Assembly: GCA_020440605.1 (NCBI GenBank)
Contig: JAGRNT010000013.1
Span: forward strand, 1-64,000
Direction: 5' to 3'
From: a bacterium
GTDB lineage: Bacteria; 4484-113; JAFGCY01
Length of the DNA: 64,000 nucleotides
Part shown: one piece after another, positions 32,485 to 38,380 of the stretch
Layout: each line of letters begins with the position of its first letter
How positions within the stretch are numbered: position 1 is the stretch's first letter
Made by a program: the position numbers and the translations under genes
The notes under the pieces: generated by a model
Database searches by the model: none
What the model was told of the DNA's origin: nothing
Seen by the model: the letters and a program-made list of their open reading frames with translations, nothing else

Positions 32485-32526
32485 TACTGGTTGGGTTTGG
32501 CTGTGAGTTGGAAGTTGGTAGCGTTG

Positions 32527-32733
32527 TCAGTTGCGGCCGCCCTCGCCCAGTCCCGCCTCCTCGCAGAACCTGAGCCAGAGTGCCGCCCCGTCGGGGTCAA
32601 GCACGCCGCGCATGGCCGCCTGTGCACCGGCCACACGCCGCGCGTGCTCCATCGCATTCTGCAGCCTGCCCCGGCATCCCGGCGCGGGCTGCGGCCCGTG
32701 GTTGTCATCCATCTCATGCATCGGTTTGTCCAT
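32527..32733 (-). CDS. Small hypothetical protein (68 aa)
   Basis: A 68-residue frame starting ATG with AGGGGA ~7 nt upstream, 33 nt after the gene at 32767-33453 and before a strong terminator. The context supports a real gene. The sequence (MDKPMHEMDDNHGPQPAPG, then a short helix with RLQNAMEHARRVAGAQAAM) has no recognised domain, signal peptide or membrane segment. A chance frame in high-GC DNA is possible. Confidence 0.5.
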   Translation of the reverse strand: MDKPMHEMDDNHGPQPAPGCRGRLQNAMEHARRVAGAQAAMRGVLDPDGAALWLRFCEEAGLGEGGRN

Positions 32734-32766
32734 CTTCAGTCCCCTGGCAGTCCCCCACCGCCCGGA

Positions 32767-33453
32767 TCAGCCGGCTGCGCTGCGGGCATTCCCGCCGCTG
32801 AGCGTTGTCAGGCGTCCCGCGCTCTCTCTCCAGAGCCCCGCATTGCCGCTGCGGAACTCGCGCCACTGCGCGATCGCCACCTCCAGCGGCGGCAGTTCAC
32901 GCGTCCGGCCCTGCCAGCATTCCATCAGGTTGCCATCCACGCTGTTGCTGCTCAGCACATGCACCACGTGGTCGGGCCGCCCGTCGTTGTCAACGTCGCG
33001 TCCCGGTGTCAGGCGGTTGCCGTAGACCAGCAGGTAGTAGCCGCACACCTCTCCGTCAGCAAGCACCGGGATATAGCTGTAGTTGCCGCAGTAGTCGCTG
33101 CTGCCCAGTTCCACGAGCCGCATGGGAGGCCTCGCGGTGCGGGTCCGCCCATACCAGTTGATGGGCACGACCGACGGATCCATCCCCGCCATCAGCGGTT
33201 CGATGCGCAGCGGGAAACCCCGGCTGCCGTCCGTGCTGCGCTCGATCGCGCACTGCACCGAGATCAGGCCGTGCAGGTTCTGGCGGTAGCGTTCATTGCT
33301 GGGCAGGCCGTGCTGCCCGGCCAGCAGCAATACAACATAGGCAGCGAAGGCCGGCAGCACCACGGCCCAGACCCGGGCACGCACCGGCTGCCGGAGCTGG
33401 ATTGCCAGATCCGCTGTCCATCCCATCCGTATCTTCCCGTTTCCCTGCATCAC
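32767..33453 (-). CDS. Exported/anchored hypothetical protein (228 aa)
   Basis: A 228-residue protein with one N-terminal membrane segment (~27-46, ARVWAVVLPAFAAYVVLLLAG) and an outer domain. The outer part has Cys pairs and a calcium-loop-like DVDNDGRPDHVVHV. The layout (N-terminal anchor, short Gly/Asp-rich beta C terminus) recalls type II secretion pseudopilin-like proteins, but the prepilin cleavage motif is absent. It starts at GTG 33453 or ATG 33450; a TCTAGT hexamer lies 5 nt before the GTG. Function unknown. Confidence 0.65.
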   Translation of the reverse strand: MMQGNGKIRMGWTADLAIQLRQPVRARVWAVVLPAFAAYVVLLLAGQHGLPSNERYRQNLHGLISVQCAIERSTDGSRGFPLRIEPLMAGMDPSVVPINWYGRTRTARPPMRLVELGSSDYCGNYSYIPVLADGEVCGYYLLVYGNRLTPGRDVDNDGRPDHVVHVLSSNSVDGNLMECWQGRTRELPPLEVAIAQWREFRSGNAGLWRESAGRLTTLSGGNARSAAG

Positions 33454-33871
33454 AGCGAACTAGACGCGATGAAAATCGCGATGGTTTCGGAGGCCACGGA
33501 AATTCTCAGATTCAACTCGGAAATCCCAAACTGGCAATGGCATGAGATTGCCATTCTGTAAGTCTGACCTGAATGATTCTCAGGTCGCACGAAATCGCAG
33601 TGGACTGCCATGTGGATCCATCCCTGTTACGCTGACGTGTTTGTTATGCGTCCGCGCTTCCCCAGTGCGGGTGCTTCCCCGCCTACATAGACCGTCCTGC
33701 CGGGGCAAAGTTCACATTTCGGGGGAAAGATTCCTGGAGTTTCCGGGCGTGAACGGCCGGCTACTGTGGGGTGGGTGGTCTGATGTAGAGGAAATCTGAT
33801 GATGCTGGGTGGAAGGCCGTTTACGGCCGCCAACCAATTCCCCGGGCCTGAACGCCAGGCTACCTGGGCAA
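33454..33871. other. Gene-free region with a hairpin and REP-like palindromes
   Basis: 418 bp without a convincing gene. It holds an AATGGCA/TGCCATT hairpin with a 6-nt loop (33536-33555) and a group of palindromes related to the one at 511-524 (33745-33868). Confidence 0.7.
33745..33868. repeat. Cluster of three REP-like palindromes
   Basis: Units at 33745-33764 (GGGCGTGAACGGCCGGCTAC), 33815-33835 (GGCCGT-TT-ACGGCC core) and 33844-33868 (GGCCTGAACGCCAGGCTACC). The first resembles the palindrome and following GCTAC at 511-530. Confidence 0.7.
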
Positions 33872-34870
33872 CTACTCTTCCGCCGCCTCCGCCTCCGCAG
33901 CGGCAGCCGCTTCCTCATGGGCGCGGGTCTCCAGCTTCCAGTCACCCCAGTCCGGACCCGGCACATAGATCACATAGTCCGCCAGCTCGCGGTCGGCCAG
34001 CGGGTCCAGCCCGAGGAAACTGTCAACCGGGCGCAGCGCCACCACCACCACGCGGTCCTGCGGGCGGCGCTGCACGAGGCGCTCCACGGTCCCGAGACCA
34101 TAGTCGCTGTGGAAGCTGCCGTTGATGTGCAGCACCGGCATCTCCGGATAGGCATCGCGGATCATGGCGATGCTCTCGGCCATCGTGTCATCCTTGATGC
34201 ACTGCGCCTCGTAGAACTTCGCGAAGGTTTCGTCGCTCATGCCGCTGCCGTGCCCGCCCATCGCGTTCACGAAGTTGTCATAGTAGGCATTGTGCTCATT
34301 GACGGTGGCCCCGGCGACCCAGGGCCGCTCCTCCTCCGTCAGTTCCCCGTACATCTCCGGCAGGCTGCCCTTGGCAACCTTGCTCGCGAAGCGCCGCGGG
34401 ATGTTGCCGGCGCGCACCGGCAGGCCATTGGCCCGGCAGAATTCGATCAGCGGGCGGTAATGCTCCGGGTAGTTGGGCCAGGGCCTGCTCCCGGCAAGGA
34501 ACTCCTCCTCGCTCAGCTCGCCGTCGAGGTATTCATCCAGCACGCGCTGTACGTCGCGCTCGAACTGCTCCATCGCCAGCGTGAGCTGCATGTCATGGCG
34601 CAGGGCCAGCTCCTCAAGGATGCGCAGCTGCAGGCGGTGGCTGGCGTCATCATCGTGGTACTCGCCGAGGAAGACCACGTCGGCCCCCGCCAGATCCGTC
34701 ATGAAACGCCGCCAGCTGACGATTCCACGCGGGAAGAGGCTGGCACCCTCCTCCAGGGCGAAGATGCGCAGCGGGTCGCGGCCCGCAGCTTCCTCAGCGT
34801 GTGCGGGGTTCATCTGCAGCAGCAGCGGCAGCAGCAGTGCCGCAGTCAGGATAGCGATTCTGTTCATCAT
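33872..34870 (-). CDS. ChaN-like (DUF399) exported protein
   Basis: A 332-residue protein with a signal peptide (MNRIAILTAALLLPLLLQMNP, cleavage after AHA) and a domain of the ChaN/Tiki-like family. Typical features are VFLGEYHDDDASHRLQLRIL near the start, LAMEQFERDVQ, and a late LHINGSFHSDYGLG. Family members bind haem at the surface and some act in iron uptake; whether this one binds haem is inferred. No Fur-type site was seen upstream. The promoter is TATAAT at 34896-34891, giving a short leader with GAGGA. The C terminus ends in an Ala/Glu low-complexity run. The gene is divergent from 34982. Confidence 0.8.
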   Translation of the reverse strand: MMNRIAILTAALLLPLLLQMNPAHAEEAAGRDPLRIFALEEGASLFPRGIVSWRRFMTDLAGADVVFLGEYHDDDASHRLQLRILEELALRHDMQLTLAMEQFERDVQRVLDEYLDGELSEEEFLAGSRPWPNYPEHYRPLIEFCRANGLPVRAGNIPRRFASKVAKGSLPEMYGELTEEERPWVAGATVNEHNAYYDNFVNAMGGHGSGMSDETFAKFYEAQCIKDDTMAESIAMIRDAYPEMPVLHINGSFHSDYGLGTVERLVQRRPQDRVVVVALRPVDSFLGLDPLADRELADYVIYVPGPDWGDWKLETRAHEEAAAAAEAEAAEE

Positions 34871-34969
34871 GATGCATCGTCCTCATACTCATTATAGGTA
34901 TGGGTCAGGCGAATGCGGCGGGGCTGGAGGGATGTGCTTGCCCACTGGCCAGCAGGCCCGCCGATCCAT

Positions 34970-34981
34970 TAGAATCAGCGC
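34970..34981 (+). promoter_or_regulatory. -10 hexamer 6 nt before the start codon (leaderless)
   Basis: TAGAAT (34970-34975) is followed by exactly 6 nt and the ATG at 34982. No ribosome site can fit. Confidence 0.6.
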
Positions 34982-35632
34982 ATGGGACTGAAACGGGGAC
35001 TGGCCGCACTCTCCGCCGACCGCCGGCTGCGCTTCTGGCTGGTGCTGCATGCCCTGCAGGGGGCGAGCGCCCTGCTTCTGATGCTGCATGCCTGGATGGG
35101 CCTCGAGGCCCAGGGCACGGTCGAGCCGGCCATGCACCTACCGCGGCTCGCGGTGATCGTGATCGCCGCCCTGATCAGCGCGCTCTACTGGACGGGTGTG
35201 AGCAAGGCCCTGCGCCAGCGCGTGGAGGTGCTGGAAACCACGGTGCGCAGCCTGCTGCGCGAGGGCGGGCTGGTGCAGCGCATCCTCGACAACCGCGTCA
35301 CTCCCCCGGGTGCCGGGCTCTGGCAGGACCAGGGACAGGATACGGAGCAGCTGATCAGGTGGATCGGCGTGCAGAAGCTCGACCAGAAGCTGCTGGACGA
35401 ACTGCCCGACAGCTCCTGCAGCTACGGCTGCGGCTGGCTGCCGCTGCTGGCGGTGTTCCTGCTGGCACTAGGCCCGATTGAGCGTGTTCCCGCGATCAAG
35501 AGCTGGATGCAGTACCTGGCCCCGCTGATGTTCGGTGTGATCTGGGCCCTGCCGCCGCGTGACAGACACATGCTCCCCTGGATCTTCCGCTACATGCTCC
35601 CGGATGAGATCTCAAGACGCCTGGCGGAATGA
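34982..35632 (+). CDS. Membrane protein of unknown function (216 aa)
   Basis: A 216-residue protein with two N-terminal membrane segments (WLVLHALQGASALLLMLHAW; LAVIVIAALISALYWTG), a ~70-residue cytoplasmic helical stretch, and two further segments near the C terminus (GWLPLLAVFLLALG; YLAPLMFGVIWALPP). The short motif SSCSYGCGW has two Cys. No family was recognised. Probably leaderless. A soluble role is unlikely. Confidence 0.75.
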   Translation: MGLKRGLAALSADRRLRFWLVLHALQGASALLLMLHAWMGLEAQGTVEPAMHLPRLAVIVIAALISALYWTGVSKALRQRVEVLETTVRSLLREGGLVQRILDNRVTPPGAGLWQDQGQDTEQLIRWIGVQKLDQKLLDELPDSSCSYGCGWLPLLAVFLLALGPIERVPAIKSWMQYLAPLMFGVIWALPPRDRHMLPWIFRYMLPDEISRRLAE

Positions 35633-35797
35633 AACTGCCACTCCGAATTGAATAAACCCGCAGGTTTTACGTCATTTAGCTGTGATCCGAACATCAGTTC
35701 GGAAGCCGCGCAGGCATGATATATAGTCTGCACGTTCCAGCTGCGGTAGCAGCCGGTCCCCTGATGGCCGGCTAGCACAGTACCAAGGAGATTTTCA

Positions 35798-36322
35798 ATG
35801 AAATTCAGAATCGCGATGCTTCTTCTTGCGCTGGCGGCCATCCTCGTGGCAGCCGGCTGTAATGACAGCGACTACTCAGCCGATGCCGCGGACAGCGCCA
35901 AGGCCGTCGAGACCGTCAATGCCAGCACCGACACCGGTGTGGCGCCCCCGGCCACCAACCCCTGCGCTGCTGATGTCGAAGATGCCGAGGGCAAGAGCTG
36001 CGAAGGCGGCTGCTGCGCGGCCAAGGAAGGTGCCGATAAGACTGCCTGCACCGAGTGCGCCAATGCCGAAGGCGGTGTCTGCGAGCACTGCAAGGCTGAG
36101 AGCAAGGAAGGCGTTGAGACCACCGATGCCAGCCACGAGCATGCCGAGGGCGAGAGCTGCTGCGGTACCTGCGGCGGTGCCGAGGGCAAGAAGTGCGAGG
36201 ACTGTGACGGTTCCTGCGAGAACTGCCCGAAGAAGGATGGCGTCGAGACCACCGATGCCAGCCACAAGGCTGATGCCTGCCCCGAGGGCTGCGAGTGCGA
36301 AGGCTGCAAGACCGCTGCCTGA
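35798..36322 (+). CDS. Cysteine-rich lipoprotein, possible metal-binding protein
   Basis: A 174-residue lipoprotein: signal peptide with the lipobox ending AAGC (Cys21) and a mature part holding 19 further Cys in CxxC, CC and CxxxC spacings (GGCCAAK, TECANAEGGVC, SCCGTC, KKCEDCDGSCENC, GCECEGC). It also has many acidic residues. The phrase GVETTDASH occurs twice, showing internal duplication. This is a metallothionein-like composition, but it is lipid-anchored rather than cytoplasmic. AAGGAG lies 8 nt before the ATG. The leader carries two hairpins (GCTGC-GGTA-GCAGC; AGCCGG...CCGGCT, 35743-35775). Zinc, copper or thiol buffering at the envelope is inferred. Confidence 0.8.
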   Translation: MKFRIAMLLLALAAILVAAGCNDSDYSADAADSAKAVETVNASTDTGVAPPATNPCAADVEDAEGKSCEGGCCAAKEGADKTACTECANAEGGVCEHCKAESKEGVETTDASHEHAEGESCCGTCGGAEGKKCEDCDGSCENCPKKDGVETTDASHKADACPEGCECEGCKTAA

Positions 36323-36330
36323 TTTTCCTG

Positions 36331-36393
36331 CCCGCTCACACGAGTGTTCGCGGGTCTGCAAACCGGAGCGAAGCAGAGCTTCACTCCTCTCGC
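36331..36393 (+). repeat. Two-hairpin dispersed repeat, copy 6
   Basis: Hairpin 1: CCCGC (36331-36335) with GCGGG (36350-36354), inner CAC/GTG. Hairpin 2: GGAG with CTCC and GAAGC with GCTTC, where other copies have GGAAC with GTTCC. Both arms changed together. Confidence 0.85.
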
Positions 36394-36411
36394 AAGGTAC
36401 ATCGTACTTCG

Positions 36412-36470
36412 CCCGCTCACACGAGTGCTCTCGAGTCTGAATCTCCAGCACGAGGCATGGCTTCATGCTG
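36412..36470 (+). repeat. Two-hairpin dispersed repeat, copy 7 (degenerate)
   Basis: It begins CCCGCTCACACGAGTG like copy 6, but the right arm of hairpin 1 and much of hairpin 2 have decayed. It ends near CTTCATGCTG. Confidence 0.6.
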
Positions 36471-36522
36471 TCTGACCTGGACGCTTTGACCTTGTGAGCA
36501 ACAACTGAATTGGATTCATGGA

Positions 36523-36547
36523 GGCCCGCTTCGGCGGGCCTTTTCTT
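36523..36547 (+). terminator. Rho-independent terminator of the Cys-rich lipoprotein
   Basis: GGCCCGC (36523-36529), loop TTCG, GCGGGCC (36534-36540), then TTTTCTT. It is 200 nt after the stop codon, with repeat copies 6 and 7 in between. Confidence 0.92.
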
Positions 36548-36551
36548 ATTG

Positions 36552-36800
36552 CCGCTTCGCGCAAGCGCTCAGCGGTCTGCAAACCGGAGCGGAACAAGTT
36601 CCACTCCTCTTGCGCGTTGCTTTGTAATTGCCGCTTCGCGCAAGCGCTCTGCGGTCTGCAAACCGGAGCGAAACGAGTTCCGCTCCTCTTGCTCGATGCA
36701 ATATAGTTGCCGCTTCGCGCAAGCGCTCAGCGGTCTGCAAACCGGAGCGGAATGCCTCCTATGCGGGACTTCTCTTGCGCGTTTCAATGTAGTTGCCAGA
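36552..36800 (+). repeat. Tandem array of the two-hairpin repeat, 79-bp period (copies 8-10)
   Basis: Copies at 36552-36613, 36631-36692 and 36710-36778 start exactly 79 bp apart. The ~17-bp linkers end in (A/G)TTGCC and also resemble one another. Hairpin 1 is CCGCT with AGCGG in the outer copies; hairpin 2 is GGAAC/GTTCC inside GGAG/CTCC. The third copy has a rearranged hairpin 2. A final linker (to 36800) ends the array. Confidence 0.85.
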
Positions 36801-36964
36801 AACGCCCAAGGGAGGCGCAGCATCCGCTGCCACCTCCCGTGGCCCTTACTGTCCCAGCACCCCGCTGGCCCCACCTGTCCCCCCGGCGGGACTGTCCGGC
36901 CCGCCGGCCGTCCACCCGGATTGCTTCCGGGGTGCCTGCTGCCCGCCCCCTGCGGGCTTCATCC

Positions 36965-37459
36965 TCAGTTGTCGCTGCGGCTGCGCAGCCAGTGCAGATT
37001 GTCTGCATCCCGCCTGAGGCGTCGCTGTTCACTGCGGTGGCGTTCCGCCACTTCCGCCAGCCGGTCACCTGCCTCCCCGAAGCTGGGCTTCCAGCCAGTT
37101 CTGGCAACAGAGTCCGGCACGATCTGCGCGTCATCCGCTCCGGCATCCTCAATCCCGTAGTACTCCTTCCAGCCACCCGGGCGGTTGCCCGCCACGAAGG
37201 CCGCCTCATTGCGCTCGATCTCCTCACTCAGTTCGCTGCGACCGCTCAGTTCGAGCTTATGCCCCAGCCAGAACACAAGCCCGGCCATGGTCAGGATGAT
37301 CAGGATCACGGGGATCCCGTACCAGGTCCCGAGGAAGATACTGCGCAGGCCCTGTCCCTGGTCGTAGCTGCTGAACAGCATCACGAATCCGAGCAGGACA
37401 AAAGGCCAGAATGCCGGTGAGCGACCGAACAGCCGCGTGCCGTAATAGAAGCCGAACAT
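36965..37459 (-). CDS. Small membrane protein of unknown function (164 aa)
   Basis: A 164-residue protein with two membrane segments (SPAFWPFVLLGFVMLFSSY; GIPVILIILTMAGLVFWLG) and a ~90-residue cytoplasmic tail rich in Glu and Arg that should form a helix (GEAGDRLAEVAERHRSEQRR). The start MFGFYYGTRLFG at 37459 has GAGGGG ~8 nt upstream; a longer frame to 37492 has none. No family recognised. Confidence 0.7.
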   Translation of the reverse strand: MFGFYYGTRLFGRSPAFWPFVLLGFVMLFSSYDQGQGLRSIFLGTWYGIPVILIILTMAGLVFWLGHKLELSGRSELSEEIERNEAAFVAGNRPGGWKEYYGIEDAGADDAQIVPDSVARTGWKPSFGEAGDRLAEVAERHRSEQRRLRRDADNLHWLRSRSDN

Positions 37460-37585
37460 CTTGAATCCCCTCGCCTCGGGAGTCCCTTCCACCGGAAGTG
37501 CTCCTTCGCGCTGTGTGCCCCCCCGGCACTCTGATCCGATGCCCAGTCGCCCTCGGATTTGCGTGGTGCTCCATTACCACGTCCA

Positions 37586-37722
37586 TTGATTTACATGGAA
37601 ATGATATCAGTTCCCAAAAGCGATGTCAATATTCAAATCAATAATTCAGCGAATTACCTGCAAGTAATTCAATGATCTTGATGTTGATATCAATTATCTT
37701 GAAGTAATTACTTTCATGCAAG
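37586..37722. other. AT-rich island with repeated palindromic motifs
   Basis: About 140 bp of strongly AT-rich DNA in a region otherwise well above 60% GC, between rsmG and the small membrane protein gene. It holds TTGATATCAA (a perfect palindrome near 37684-37693), several GATATC/TGATAT motifs, and CAAGTAATT/GAAGTAATT repeats. No DnaA-box cluster (TTATCCACA) is visible. Confidence 0.6.
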
Positions 37723-38358
37723 TCATGATATGTTCAGCCTGTAACTGATCCGCCGCCGGCCGCCATGCTCATATTCATATAGCTCGTCTACGATTAGTCC
37801 GTGGGCAGCTGCCGCCGAATGGATCTCAGCTGCGCTGTCCCCACAGATCCCACGGATCTCGCCCGCTGGACTGAGCAGTGTGCGGGCAATGCGTATGAAC
37901 TCCAGCGGGGAGGCGAAGGCCCGGCTCACGACCACGTCATAGGGGCCGCTCTGCGCAGCAGGCAATGCCTCCACGCGGCAGGCAGCCACGCTGAGATTGG
38001 CCAGGCGCAGGCGGCGGGCAGCGAACAGCAGGAAGTCAGCACGGCGCTGGCGGACCTCCACGGCGAGGAAGCTGCACTGCGGGGCTGCGACGGCCAGTGG
38101 AATCACCGGTGCACCCTGGCCGCTGCCGATGTCGAGCACGCTCGCCGAGTCCGGCAGGCCACTGCCCAGCAGGCGCAGTGATTCCACAACCAGTTCGGCG
38201 GCCAGCTCCGCGGGCTCCTTCAGCCCGGTGAGATTCATCACCCTGCCGCCCTGCTCCACCAGCGCCAGCCAGTTTCCGAGCTTCCCGCACTGCTCGTCGC
38301 CAAGCGCGGAATCCAGATTCATGAGCAGCGAAGTGTAGGTTTCGGCAGATGTGGGCAT
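37723..38358 (-). CDS. rsmG: 16S rRNA (guanine527-N7)-methyltransferase
   Basis: A 211-residue SAM-dependent enzyme that methylates G527 of 16S rRNA. The N-terminal helix has the family phrase NLTGLKEPAELAAELVVESL; the SAM motif is VLDIGSGQGAPVIPLAV (~74-90), followed by FLAVEVRQRRADFL and the late VVVSRAFASPLEFI. Length is standard. The ATG at 38358 has no ribosome site; a TATACT hexamer (38372-38367) lies 8 nt upstream, so the leader is only ~2 nt. An open frame continues upstream through the divergent gene but lacks coding sense. rsmG is often near the replication origin; no other origin gene is here. Confidence 0.93.
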   Translation of the reverse strand: MPTSAETYTSLLMNLDSALGDEQCGKLGNWLALVEQGGRVMNLTGLKEPAELAAELVVESLRLLGSGLPDSASVLDIGSGQGAPVIPLAVAAPQCSFLAVEVRQRRADFLLFAARRLRLANLSVAACRVEALPAAQSGPYDVVVSRAFASPLEFIRIARTLLSPAGEIRGICGDSAAEIHSAAAAHGLIVDELYEYEHGGRRRISYRLNIS

Positions 38359-38380
38359 GGGGCACAAGTATAATCGTGCC
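38359..38380. promoter_or_regulatory. Divergent promoter with one shared -10 sequence
   Basis: AGTATAAT at 38367-38374 reads TATAAT (38369-38374) on the plus strand and TATACT (38372-38367) on the minus strand. The plus gene starts with GTG 6 nt away (38381), the minus gene with ATG 8 nt away (38358). The entire gap is 22 bp, so both mRNAs must be leaderless or nearly so. Confidence 0.7.

Larger units (their letters stand above)
31578..32526. other. 949-bp gene-free region packed with several repeat families
   Basis: No credible gene. In order: 7-bp tandem repeat (31645-31679), paired CCGGCT-TC-AGCCGG palindromes (31684-31732), purine-rich then pyrimidine-rich low-complexity tracts (31735-31790, 31905-31965), a GGCGACA/TGTCGCC hairpin (31873-31890), three copies of the two-hairpin repeat (32044-32350) and a minus-strand terminator (32451-32484). 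Confidence 0.75.
36323..36964. other. Gene-free region with five hairpin repeats and a terminator
   Basis: 642 bp holding copies 6-7 of the two-hairpin repeat, the terminator of the Cys-rich lipoprotein (36523-36547), a 79-bp-period tandem array of three more copies (36552-36800) and a GC-rich, Pro-codon-like stretch (36800-36964) that shows no convincing gene. Confidence 0.75.

Noticed and set aside
32347..33561. Plus-strand frame of 404 codons
   Set aside because: It starts in repeat DNA and is antisense to two minus-strand genes that have ribosome sites and a terminator.
36552..36778. Possible CRISPR array (regular 79-bp period, palindromic repeats)
   Set aside because: The conserved part is ~62 bp, longer than CRISPR repeats. 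The linkers are only ~17 bp and resemble one another, and no cas gene is near. It fits a tandemly duplicated hairpin element.
36800..36964. Possible short Pro-rich coding region after the tandem array
   Set aside because: No start with a ribosome site, and the GC-rich stretch shows no conserved pattern.
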